From Vavraia culicis subsp. floridensis (Eukaryota > Microsporidia > Pleistophoridae): a DNA stretch of 64,000 nucleotides. The position numbers and the translations under genes are program-made. Position 1 is the first letter of the stretch, and each line of letters opens with the position of its first letter. The stretch is taken from the NCBI RefSeq assembly GCF_000192795.1, contig NW_007360615.1:62001-126000 (forward strand). The letters are read 5' to 3'. The notes beneath the pieces were generated by a model. It was not told the DNA's origin. It ran no database searches and saw only the letters and a list, made by a program, of their open reading frames with translations. Below, in pieces: positions 31,294 to 40,811 of this stretch.

Positions 31294-32381
31294 GGTGCAG
31301 GATTGTGTGAGCGTTAATATTTGGACGATGAAACGGAAGTGTTTTGTTTTTGATCGGGTGGCGATGAATGGAACAGTTTGGCAGACAAGGAAAGGCAAAA
31401 CGATGGCGAGTACGTTAGAAAATGACGGGCATTGAAAATAGGAGCATAGCGTGCTGTTGCGTGCATCGTAATGCGACACGTAGACACCCGCAGCAGTACG
31501 GTGCTACTCGCTCTTCCGGTTACCGAAGAGTGTGCAGCTGCGCGTAACACAGCAAATTACTTGGAGTAGAAATAAATGTGCACACCAATCCTCCTGCAAA
31601 AAATTGCCTGACCGTTCGATCCTTTTCATCCAATGCCACAGCCATGACCGTGTGGTAATGCCACAAAGGCGCTCTTCGATCGCAACATGGCTGTAGCACT
31701 CGATCACCCTTCATTCACAGCTACCTGTCACACATGCATCAACCGTTGATCAGCCCAGTACTATTATAAAGCATTTTATACGTTCGTTTACGCAATTCCT
31801 CCAAATATGCGATTTGATTCGCACGTAAAATCAGGAAGATGCCTCAACAACATAGGAGCGCTTTAAAATATCTGTTAGTGCACCTTGGACCCGGTAATAT
31901 TTTTAAAATGCCACGTATTGAACAGGTAACCCTCTAACCCTTTTAAACACATGAGAAGCAGCCCTGATGCACAATACTTTACGTAAACCACTTTTCCATA
32001 ATTACGTCCTATCCCCGGCACAACTCTTAGTACCATTTTCTTTTCGTCCCGTCTCATACTCTTGTTCGTATTCTAATGGATTATTAACACCTGCATCACC
32101 GATTCATTATGTTCTACGTATTTCTACCCTACGATGTATTTACTCGGTTTTAATTGGTTTTATGCTGCACTTTTTCTTTTACCCTCTAACTCTTCTCTTT
32201 ACCCTCTAACCTAACCTCTCTTTACCCTCTAACCCTTCTCTTTACCCTCTAACCTAACTTCTCTTTACCCTCTAAATCTTACCTTCTAACCCTATCTCTT
32301 CTAAGTTACCGCTCATAACACCAACCCTAAAAAACCGGCTCGTCCTTCCCAAACATTTTTTACGCGAACCCTTGAATCGCA
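31294..32381. other. Intergenic 1.1 kb
   Basis: This divergent interval lies between the membrane-protein gene and the coiled-coil gene. No gene is supported. The right end carries the CCCTCTAA-type array at 32178-32293. Confidence 0.5.
32178..32293. repeat. Degenerate TTTACCCTCTAAC array before coiled-coil gene
   Basis: The block TTTACCCTCTAACC recurs five to six times with variable spacers (CTTCTC, TAACCTCTC). It ends about 90 bp upstream of the start codon at 32382. Confidence 0.88.
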
Positions 32382-34046
32382 ATGTCCTCAAAAAGAAGAA
32401 AACTAAGAAAAATCAAAAAGATTACCATCAGGAGAAATACAAGTTTATTTGCCGATAGCATGGTTGATGATAATGGGAGTGGTGGTAAGAAATGTGATTC
32501 GTTGTGTGTGGGTGGTGATGGATCGAAAGGAGATGATGCGGTTGATGGTGGGAAAAATGGTGTTAACGAACGTATGAGCGGTACTGATGAGTGTGTAACG
32601 TACGGTGTGGATGAGGGAGTAGAACGAAACGAGATGCATGGCATTGTCACGTACGGTGTGGATGAGGGAGTAAAGAAGGATTGCTTGGCGACCGGTAGCG
32701 TTGCGAAATATGAAAAGAACAGTTTGATGAGTGGTACCGCGGCAGACGGGGTATTGCGGAGGGAAATGGACTTGAACGCGGTTACTGAACAGGACATGGA
32801 CGATTCGTCTAAAGGAGGAATAAAAGCGGAACTACCAAATGCGTACACCCCGCAGAACGCGGGAGTAGAGATGGACACACCGGTTACGACCAGGGCAGTG
32901 GTGAACCAAACAGGAAACGGTACTTTAATCAGCACATCTGACTGCTTGTGGAGTGACCAGGCACTGCCGGGCTGTAACTCTGCTTTTTCCAGGGCTGAGA
33001 TTGATCACATCAACCGATCAATCCAGTCACACACATTAACTCAATCACAGTGTGCCACCGATAGGACCGTTCCATGTGGTCAAAAGGAGCAATTAAATGG
33101 CCCGGTGCACGTGATGGTTGAAAAGAGAGAAATTCCATTTTCGGGTGAAAATGGTGCTTTGATTGGGTGCAAGGCGGTTGACACTCAGGAACAATCACAC
33201 GATGTGACAGGCACTGACGGGCAGTCACTTATGACGCACGAGTTGAACGGACACGACACGTTTATGAGGCCAATTTTGTGTTCAGGTGATTTCGTGTGTG
33301 CAGATCAAGGCCAAAAAGGAGAACAGGGCGCTCAAAATTTAAAGGAGCAAACAAATAAAACCGTGCAAATAAAGGAGCACATGAAAAAAGAGAACGACTA
33401 CGTGCAGGAGGATGCGTATGATGACGGTGGGCTGATCACGCAGTGTGAGGCAAGTGAAGTTTTGCTGAGGCTGAGCGAGGGAAGAAGTGAGCACTGCCGC
33501 TCGGATGGTGCACAGCAGGGCACGAGCAATGAGAACGGGGCACAAGACATGGGGGACTACAGGGAGAGCACGAGCAACGAAAATGACGGTGGGTACAAGG
33601 ATAAAGCGAACGAGTACAGCACAGGCCTGGTGGGCACCGAGCGACACTTTGCTCATGAGGACGAGAAGAAGGTACTGAGCGTTATTGCGCACGAAAAGCT
33701 GCGGAATGAGACGCTTAGAGAGGAGAACGCACATCTGAAAGCGATCATTTGCGAGATAAAGGCGCTCATCAAAATGAAGAACCAGAATATAAGTGCGCTG
33801 GAGCAGCGCGTTAATTTCTTGGAGTGTGAGAAAAAGCTGAGGGACACCGACCGTGGCGTGATAGAGAACGGTCTTGAGCTGGTTGACAAGCTGAAGGTGG
33901 TGTACCAAGATGAAGTGCGCATGTTCTGCAGGAAGATGGAAAAAGTGAGGAGAGAGAATACGGTGCTGAAGGGGAACTATGACATGCTCAAAAAGACGGT
34001 CGCCGAGCTGCTCAAGGAGCGGAGGGACGCGAAAGAGGAGTACTGA
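32382..34046 (+). CDS. Coiled-coil protein of unknown function, 554 aa
   Basis: The product begins with a strongly basic patch (KRRKLRKIKKITIRR), continues as about 390 residues of low-complexity acidic and Gly/Asp/Asn-rich sequence, and ends in a roughly 130-residue coiled coil (heptad-like runs such as NETLREENAHLKAIICEIKAL and ELLKERRDAKEEY). A short internal duplication gives two copies of TYGVDEGV. I do not recognise a family. CCC lies 11 bases upstream of the ATG. The basic start could be a nuclear signal and the C-terminus a dimerisation region; both are inference. It is convergent with the Aurora kinase gene, which implies no functional link. Confidence 0.7.
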   Translation: MSSKRRKLRKIKKITIRRNTSLFADSMVDDNGSGGKKCDSLCVGGDGSKGDDAVDGGKNGVNERMSGTDECVTYGVDEGVERNEMHGIVTYGVDEGVKKDCLATGSVAKYEKNSLMSGTAADGVLRREMDLNAVTEQDMDDSSKGGIKAELPNAYTPQNAGVEMDTPVTTRAVVNQTGNGTLISTSDCLWSDQALPGCNSAFSRAEIDHINRSIQSHTLTQSQCATDRTVPCGQKEQLNGPVHVMVEKREIPFSGENGALIGCKAVDTQEQSHDVTGTDGQSLMTHELNGHDTFMRPILCSGDFVCADQGQKGEQGAQNLKEQTNKTVQIKEHMKKENDYVQEDAYDDGGLITQCEASEVLLRLSEGRSEHCRSDGAQQGTSNENGAQDMGDYRESTSNENDGGYKDKANEYSTGLVGTERHFAHEDEKKVLSVIAHEKLRNETLREENAHLKAIICEIKALIKMKNQNISALEQRVNFLECEKKLRDTDRGVIENGLELVDKLKVVYQDEVRMFCRKMEKVRRENTVLKGNYDMLKKTVAELLKERRDAKEEY

Positions 34047-34552
34047 GATGATCGGCTTTTGTTGTAATTAAATCACTTAATATGAAAAGTGGGAAGGCCG
34101 GTTTTGTTTGCGCGTGGTCGTGCGTAAAGTGTTGCCTGCTGGGAATACAAACATGGTGTTACCACGTTTGTTTCCGGTGTTGTGCACAGGGCTGCTGATT
34201 TAAGCGAAAGACAGGGCATTTGATCGACCATCTTTGTGTTACAGAAGCGAAAAACCTTCGCATCGTATTATTATCTCTGTTTTGGTACGAACCGCTGCGC
34301 TGTATGCTCAAACAACGCGGTGGCGAGAATTTGAGGTTAGGGCCTGTGGTAAACGAATGAGAATTAAATACCGGCAGAGCGCTACGCTTAGGTGCTGTAC
34401 GAAGTGGAAAATTGATTTTGGGCGAAAAAGATGAATAAATCAATCAAACGCATTTCTGGTACAAGGGATAGCGCTTAACACAACTTAGCAGGGAGTACCG
34501 CGCGAACATAACCACGTAACCTTTAATAATACACTCTCCGCAGCACTCCTCC
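34047..34552. other. Intergenic, convergent 3' ends
   Basis: About 500 bp lie between the convergent coiled-coil and Aurora genes. I see no gene or array. Confidence 0.55.
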
Positions 34553-35365
34553 TTATGCACCGTTTACGCATATATTCCCTGTAATCCATGGATCATTCAG
34601 CATTTCGTTCACATCCGGCCGTTTTTCACTCTCAACAACCAGCAGTCTCTCGATGAACCGCCGCGCACTTTCGCTGAGAAACTTTGGCAGATCGTACTCC
34701 AGGTTTCTAATCTTTCTGTACGCGTCCCGGGTTGTCCTATCGGGTGCCTCAAACGGTGTGTTCCCCACCAACAACTCGTATGTAAGAATACCGATGCACC
34801 ACATGTCCACCTTGTCGCTGTACTGGTTCTTGTTAATTATCTCTGGGCACAGGTACTCCTGTGTACCACAAAACGTACCTCTTTTCTGGTCTATGTTGCA
34901 CACCGACCATCCAAAATCTGCTATTCGTAGTTTGTTGTCGCATCCTATGAGTATGTTCTCCGGTTTAAGATCCCTGTGAATCACTTTCTGCAAATGCATC
35001 GTTCTCACAGCGTGCAACACCTGGTATACGTAATTTGCAGCCGTTTTCTCGTCAAATTTGCCCTTCTCCACCAAATGGTGGAATAGTTCACCGTTGTTCG
35101 CGTACTCCAGGACCAAATAAATGTTGTTTTTGTCGTGGAAGTGTCCGTAGCACCGTAGTATGTATGGCGAGCGTAGTTTCGTGTGTATTTCCAATTCTCT
35201 TCTCAGTTGCCGGTAGCTGTCCGTCTTTTCAACGATTGACTTAGGAATTATTTTCAGTGCTAGAAGATAGTTGCGCACTTTTTCACGTACCAGCCATACC
35301 TGTCCAAACTGACCAGCACCTAACGGTGCACCTAGTTCGAAGTCATCGAGTGTCCAATTCTTCAT
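34553..35365 (-). CDS. IPL1: Aurora-family Ser/Thr protein kinase
   Basis: Aurora kinase controls chromosome bi-orientation and cytokinesis. The product is a bare kinase domain of 270 residues. Visible elements are the glycine loop GAGQFGQVW (about 16-24), Lys38 in ALKII, the helix-C Glu57 in RRELEI, HRDLKPEN (130-137), DFGWSV (150-155; the GWSV is typical of Aurora) and the activation-loop KRGTFCGTQEY with Thr164 at the position of the activating phosphothreonine. There is essentially no N-terminal extension, unlike yeast Ipl1. The frame is open to 35434, but 35365 precedes the canonical W-x-L-x-D-F start and CCC lies a few bases upstream. Confidence 0.93.
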   Translation of the reverse strand: MKNWTLDDFELGAPLGAGQFGQVWLVREKVRNYLLALKIIPKSIVEKTDSYRQLRRELEIHTKLRSPYILRCYGHFHDKNNIYLVLEYANNGELFHHLVEKGKFDEKTAANYVYQVLHAVRTMHLQKVIHRDLKPENILIGCDNKLRIADFGWSVCNIDQKRGTFCGTQEYLCPEIINKNQYSDKVDMWCIGILTYELLVGNTPFEAPDRTTRDAYRKIRNLEYDLPKFLSESARRFIERLLVVESEKRPDVNEMLNDPWITGNICVNGA

Positions 35366-36768
35366 TTTAAGGGCACCCCCATCGCACAGCAGTTTAGTAC
35401 CTGGGGGGTGGTTCAGATGCATACGTGTTGGCATGAGAGGATAGAATGATTTTAGATGATAGTGCCTTCATCACAGGGCTGAACAGTGTTTTACACCGTG
35501 GTGCCGTCTACACAGGGCTGAACAGTGTTTTACACCGTGGTGCCGTCTACACAGGGCTGAACAGTGTTTTACACCGTGGTGCCTTCATCACAGGGCTGAA
35601 CAGTGTTTTACACCGTAGTGCACCGAACAGCGTAAATAATCCTCCAACATGATCCATAAGTGCTATTTTTCATAAATCATTACGGCAGTACTTCTAAGAA
35701 CAGTCTCTAATACCGTTCTAACTCGCCAAGTGTACGCACGCCACGGCAGTACGTTTGAACCGCTCTCCCCGTGATGCAGCACCAAAACGTGTACCACAAT
35801 AACGGTGCATGTTTTGTATCTGTGATCGTAATCGTACGCTGTAAATTTTAAAATTCTTCATGTCAGCATTAAATAAAATATCCTTCTACAGCACTCACGA
35901 GCACCTTTCCACCGTGTACTGAACAACTACCAATGCTTACACCTCTTCCGTTTAAGACCGTGTCTTAAAACAAAATTGGTAGCTTTTTGCTGATTATGCA
36001 CGGTGCACACGGCAATAAAGTTCGCATAAAATAAGGCAGGTGTAAGCACGGTGCATAAACAGTTTACCATGGTTGGGCACGGATGAACGATTGATTGCTA
36101 CGGTGCTAAACGTGATGTAAGAGATCACGATCATGCGTGAAGTGCTTTTCTCCTTTCACGATCGTGTCATCGTGGTCTAAAAACTTTATTTAGTCTTTCT
36201 ACCATTTAAAGGGTTCTTATCTGGTTGGATGATTATGCGTGAAAGGGACGTGACAAGTTCGAAGCGGTGAGAAGCGCTTTGCGATATACTTAGCTATATT
36301 TTTGGAGAAATGCATTAATTTACTCTTTATGCAATGAAATGTTCGAAAGAAGTCAATTATTCGTAATGGTGCAGTTTATTGCCATATTTACATTTTTATG
36401 CCATTTATGCGAATTATTGCGTACATGTTAATTCACTGCGATGCATAACACTTCTACCGTATCGTGCTTATCAGCGGCGCACCGATTGCATCTCGTAATG
36501 CACGGCGGCAAAGCAATTCAACCACACGGAAAGATTTCACAATGATACGCTAAAACCGTACTTCTTCATGGACAGAACAACTCTCCGCTACACAAGCAGC
36601 TCTGCCATAGACCGTGCCAACCATATCTGCCAAATGCCCATCGCCGATCTGCTTACCCCTCCGTTTCTCATTGATCAATCACCACGTTTTAGAGCACACC
36701 AATGACGGCACATCAATTAAAAATAAAAAAAATAAAAAAAGGGTAAACAAACACAGCACGTACCAAGG
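35366..36768. other. Intergenic 1.4 kb with a 39-bp array
   Basis: This divergent interval between the Aurora and RING genes holds the 39-bp array next to Aurora. The rest is AT-rich with no supported gene. Confidence 0.55.
35462..35617. repeat. 39-bp tandem repeat, four copies, upstream of Aurora
   Basis: Copies start at 35462, 35501, 35540 and 35579. The inner two share GTCTACAC where the outer two have TTCATCAC, so the array looks like a nested duplication. It lies 97-252 bp upstream of the Aurora start. Confidence 0.96.
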
Positions 36769-37494
36769 ATGGACAGCCCACTGCAAAGATCTCAAACGCA
36801 GCGTATCACACGCTTTATGGAGCGCCTTAGCGCTCTGCAATGCATAAAATGGTTCGTGGTCGTCGTACTCATTTTCAAGTCGTTACAGGTTATTTTCAAC
36901 ACGAGCGTTCTTGTTGTAACGATGAACCAGCACAGCAAGGCACCTTTCAAGCTGTTTATCAGCGTGTACAACGTGCTCGTACTCGTGCAGCTCATACTGT
37001 TCTTCCTGCGGCACCGGGAGTATTTTAGGGTGGCGAGGCTGCCTGATATCCAGGATAACAACGAACTCAGTCTTTTCAGCAACTTCGTTGATGCGTTCTC
37101 CCTGTTTTGGTGCCTTACCGGCTTTCATTGGACACAGGAGTGCAAGACATGCAAGATCAGTGCACCGCTCCTGTACTATACCACACTTACGTGGTCATAC
37201 CTCGGCATATTTGTGGTAGTTTCACCGCTCATTGCGATCGTTCTGCTCATCTTCATCATTGCGTACTTCAAGCCCAACCTGCCCGTGATCGAGTACAAGA
37301 ACACCGGTGAGATAAACAAGGAAAACGCTAACTGTTCGATCTGTCTTGCGGAGTACAACGTGAATGATAAGATAAAAATACTTCCGTGCAATCACCACTT
37401 TCATCTCAACTGTATTGATGAGTGGTTTAATATCGATGATATATGCCCGCTGTGTAAGAAGCCGATCAATATTTTGTACGATTTGATAGACTGA
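36769..37494 (+). CDS. Membrane RING-H2 E3 ubiquitin ligase
   Basis: The 241-residue product has three or four membrane segments (about 26-48, 62-80, a possible one near 108-117, and 143-168) and a C-terminal cytosolic RING-H2 finger. The ligands are Cys189, Cys192, Cys207, His209, His212, Cys215, Cys226 and Cys229 in CSICLAEY, PCNHHFH and CPLC. It should transfer ubiquitin at the ER or Golgi membrane, and the UBE2G-type E2 encoded at 49.6 kb is a conceivable partner. The RING follows the last membrane segment, as in several animal and fungal secretory-membrane ligases; I cannot name the orthologue. No CCC precedes the ATG. Met17 is an alternative start. Confidence 0.88.
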   Translation: MDSPLQRSQTQRITRFMERLSALQCIKWFVVVVLIFKSLQVIFNTSVLVVTMNQHSKAPFKLFISVYNVLVLVQLILFFLRHREYFRVARLPDIQDNNELSLFSNFVDAFSLFWCLTGFHWTQECKTCKISAPLLYYTTLTWSYLGIFVVVSPLIAIVLLIFIIAYFKPNLPVIEYKNTGEINKENANCSICLAEYNVNDKIKILPCNHHFHLNCIDEWFNIDDICPLCKKPINILYDLID

Positions 37495-37614
37495 GAAGGT
37501 TGATGAGTGGAACAGAGATGTGAATTAGAGCACGGTAATGAATGCGGTGTATGGGGGGGTAGTATGGAGAATTGGGGGGTAATAGAGGGAATAAAGTAAG
37601 GGAATGGGAGTAGA

Positions 37615-37701
37615 AATAAGAATGGAGTAGAAATAATAGGGTAGGAATAAGAATGGAGTAGAAATAAGAATGGAGTAGAAATAAGAATGGAGTAGAAATA
37701 A
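37615..37701. repeat. 17-bp imperfect tandem repeat
   Basis: AGAATGGAGTAGAAATA recurs about five times, with one divergent copy (TAGGGTAGGAATA). It runs straight into the 12-bp array. Confidence 0.88.
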
Positions 37702-37881
37702 GACAAGGTACAAGACAAGGAATAAGACAAGGAATAAGACAAGGAATAAGACAAGGTACAAGACAAGGAATAAGACAAGGAATAAGACAAGGAATAAGAC
37801 AAGGTACAAGACAAGGAATAAGACAAGGAATAAGACAAGGAATAAGACAAGGAATAAGACAAGGAATAAGACAAAGTACAG
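37702..37881. repeat. 12-bp tandem repeat with higher-order period
   Basis: Fifteen 12-bp units are either GACAAGGAATAA or the variant GACAAGGTACAA. Units 1, 5 and 9 are the TAC variant, so the first part has a 48-bp higher-order period; five AAT units follow and a diverged TAC unit ends the array. The minus-strand frame stays open because 12 is divisible by three. Confidence 0.97.
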
Positions 37882-38297
37882 GATAAAAACGGTACGGTAC
37901 ATCATATAGACTAGTATGGACAGGTAGTATATATGAATAGATGGGTAAGACATGCCTGATATGGGAGCAGAGCGCTGTATGAATGATAAATCTGGGGTGC
38001 GTATAAAAATAATGGAAATGGTTGCGAATAGGAAAAGATACCTGTTCAGGATTTGATCGAGGTACAACAGGTATAATTTTAAATGACAAGAAGTTTTGAT
38101 ACGATGCACTAACGAATTGATGACGAGAAATAAAGAGGAGAAACAATTACGCAAGAGTTACAGGTGGTTGGAGGGTAAAGAAAGATAATATTGAGAAAGG
38201 AGAGAATTGATATTGGGTTGTGGTAGTAAGAAAAGCGCTATACGTGGAAAGATTAAAATAATGGTAACTATGTAATAAGCACGAATTGCTATAACAC

Positions 38298-38372
38298 ACC
38301 GTAATAATCTATCAAAGTGGTGATACAAGGTAAAATACGTGTTGTAGTGCCACTTTGATAGATTATTACGGT
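38298..38372. repeat. Perfect 23-bp inverted repeat with 29-nt loop
   Basis: The left arm is 38298-38320 and the right arm 38350-38372; they are exact reverse complements. The inner sequence CTATCAAAGTGG pairs with CCACTTTGATAG. The hairpin lies in the non-coding interval between the RING and HDAC genes. No flanking target-site duplication is obvious. Confidence 0.93.
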
Positions 38373-39255
38373 TCTTGATCAAGAAAATAGTTGTAAAACA
38401 TTGTGTAGCCCTCCGTAGGTGAACGATCAGTACAGCAGTTTGATACACCGTAGCATAAAATAAACAGGGATAGAACAGTACATGCAAACGAAGAATGGCT
38501 TGAAAGATGATCTGTTGTAAATATTGTAGGTAATTGATCGTACATCAGAACGGAGGAAGCACGTGTTGCTTTAGGTTGAATATATTTTTTAGTTTGCGCT
38601 TCCGTAGAAATATGTGATTTTGAAGTTTGAGTAGCTATTCGTAGAAGTGCATGTACTGTAGAATACGTGGCATGCGCAGCGATCAATCTGAATGAACCTA
38701 TCAGCATGGAAGTACGATAAATAAATTTATTATTAAAAATAGAATTTGTTGATACTTAACATGGTGGCTAAGCCTGATCATGTACCGCTGTGTAACCTTT
38801 AAATGTGCTTACTCGGTTGAATTGGTATGGGGTGGATTGATGCATGGTAATTGGGGACTGCGCTGTACGTGTGAAGGTGGTGTAGAAGTAAATAAAGCTG
38901 TTGAAGAAAAGATGAGAATACACTGTTCGGTGCTGGCACAGAAGGGTAATAAACGTAATTTTGATAGAAAGGGTGTTAAGGCGGATCAGTGAGCATTCGT
39001 ACGGTGAACTAGTGGGTACCTTGCAATTGGTACACCGGCCTATTTTACGGATACGCTCCGTTCAACAGCGCAAAATCATTCATAGCAATCCGTTTTTTAA
39101 TCATTTATAGTTCTTACACTTCTCAGCCTTACCCTACGATAGCAGATATCATCATCCCGCACCATCCAAGCGCACTCTTCACCCACCATCCAAGCGCACT
39201 CTTCACCCCACACATCCCACCCAATAAACCACATCATTAACCACATCGTACCATC

Positions 39256-40506
39256 CTACCCCTCAACCGCTACTTCCTCCTCATTCGCACTCTCCTCACT
39301 CTTAATGAAATACTCGTCCTTAAACTTGGACCATATCACGTCCTCATCCTCCATCGTTACAAACGAATCAGGAATGTCCATCATCTGCACACTCGGACAG
39401 GCCGTAACATTCCTCAGGTTCTCATAAACCGTTTGTACAATCGATTGCAAGAAATCTGCAGTGTTGTGATTCTCCATATTGCTGGGCAATACGTGTATCT
39501 TGTATTCCGGCCCAAAGTGCTCCATGTACTCGTTGTACGGCAGGTCCTCAGCTATCTGTACATCACATATTATGGCTGTCTCGTACGTCCACGTACGTGA
39601 TACATTCTTTATGGTATATCCACCGCCACCAAGTACAAGCAGAGGTATCTGCAGGTTCTTGACGTATCGCACGCATTCCGCATGTCCTTTGCTCGTGAGA
39701 TTGAAACAGCCCAGACGGTCTCCTGCAAGTGAGTCCGCACCGCACTGCAGGACGATGGCAGACGGCCTGAACATCTCAACCGCTCGAGATACGATGGGCC
39801 CGAAGATGCTTTGGTACGAAAAATCATCAATACCGTCCCTCAACGGCACGTTGATCGCGTAGTTCTTGCCTCTGAGCAGCCCCGTGTCCTTGAGTGCACC
39901 GGTGCCTGGGAAGTATTCGCCGTACTTGTGGAACGAGACCGTCATCACACGGTCTGTGGTATAGAACGCCTCTTCGACACCGTCACCGTGGTGGCAGTCG
40001 ATATCAATGTACATTACGCGCTCGTTGTACTTGAGCAGCTCGAGTATGCCCAGCACGATGTCGTTCACATAGCAGAAACCACTCGCCTCGCCTCGTTTCG
40101 CGTGATGCAGCCCACCTGACCAGTTGATCGCAATGTCAGCCTCTCTCGTGTTCAGCTTGTATGTTGCACACAGCGATGAACCAGCGGTCGACCGGCAGTA
40201 GTCGTACAGCCCCCTGAAGATGGGGCAGTCATCGCCCACATTGAATTTCTGCAGGTCCTTGATCATATCATCCATATTGGACTGACTCACGCTCTGTAAG
40301 AAGTTTATGTAGTCAATCGAATGAAAATTTGTCAAATTCTCAAAGCTTGCCATCGTAGGCTTGTACACGTTCATGTGCTTGTACAGCGAGTAGTTCACGA
40401 GCAGAGAATGCGTCATGCGCACCCTGTGCGGCTTCATAGGGTGCCCCTCTGAGTAGTGGTAGTTTCCGATGTTTGAATCGTAGAAATACGCGATACGATT
40501 TTTCAT
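39256..40506 (-). CDS. RPD3: Class I histone deacetylase (Rpd3/HDAC1 type)
   Basis: This zinc-dependent enzyme removes acetyl groups from histone tails in nuclear corepressor complexes. The product is 416 residues. Catalytic features are intact: the HH pair (His134, His135) in [29 protein letters not shown] (metal ligands Asp168 or Asp170 region and His172), Asp258 in QCGADSL and Tyr297 in LGGGGYTI. Small departures from consensus include Cys in IDIDCHHG, usually Val. I start at 40506 instead of 40554 because it is preceded by a run of seven C and matches the family N-terminus ([20 protein letters not shown]). The acidic tail after the domain is short. Confidence 0.95.
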   Translation of the reverse strand: MKNRIAYFYDSNIGNYHYSEGHPMKPHRVRMTHSLLVNYSLYKHMNVYKPTMASFENLTNFHSIDYINFLQSVSQSNMDDMIKDLQKFNVGDDCPIFRGLYDYCRSTAGSSLCATYKLNTREADIAINWSGGLHHAKRGEASGFCYVNDIVLGILELLKYNERVMYIDIDCHHGDGVEEAFYTTDRVMTVSFHKYGEYFPGTGALKDTGLLRGKNYAINVPLRDGIDDFSYQSIFGPIVSRAVEMFRPSAIVLQCGADSLAGDRLGCFNLTSKGHAECVRYVKNLQIPLLVLGGGGYTIKNVSRTWTYETAIICDVQIAEDLPYNEYMEHFGPEYKIHVLPSNMENHNTADFLQSIVQTVYENLRNVTACPSVQMMDIPDSFVTMEDEDVIWSKFKDEYFIKSEESANEEEVAVEG

Positions 40507-40530
40507 GGGGGGGTAGAGTAAATATGCATT
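40507..40530 (-). promoter_or_regulatory. HDAC start motif
   Basis: Seven consecutive C residues on the coding strand (plus-strand G at 40507-40513) abut the ATG, with an AT-rich stretch just upstream. It is the longest version of the CCC start motif in the window. Confidence 0.6.
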
Positions 40531-40811
40531 TTTTATGAACAGGGTGTGTAACAAACGTAGGGCTGTGTATGTGGTGGTTGAAGAAGCATTGTGTGGCTAT
40601 ACCAAAGACAATACGTATTGGTGGCAATGAAAATAATAAAGACAGCGATAGCAGTAACTGATAATTCCTACCAGGAGTGTTACCGCAGAACATCTCCTAC
40701 GGCACCGGTATTTGCATGTTGCACGTTATCACACCACTTTACAATTACCGTACTTCTTATCGCACATTCTTTGCCTTGTTCCCGCTCTATTGCCGTCATA
40801 CCGCAATGTTC

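Larger units (their letters stand above)
37495..39255. other. Intergenic 1.8 kb with arrays and a hairpin
   Basis: No gene is supported. This stretch has a 17-bp array, a 12-bp array, a perfect inverted repeat and, close to the HDAC 3' end, a 24-bp direct duplication at 39160-39208. Long minus-strand frames over the arrays code only for repeats such as LVLFLVLF. Confidence 0.6.

Noticed and set aside
32178..32293. Telomere-like CCCTCTAACC array
   Set aside because: The spacing is irregular, it lies between two genes, and it is better read as a degenerate minisatellite.
36125..36170. Imperfect palindromes around CACGATCGTG
   Set aside because: The arms are short and interrupted; this is within chance for a region of this size.
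37466..38154. Long minus-strand frames of up to 226 codons with LVLFLVLF or LIPCLIPC repeats
   Set aside because: They exist only because the 12-bp array is divisible by three; there is no unique domain or start motif.
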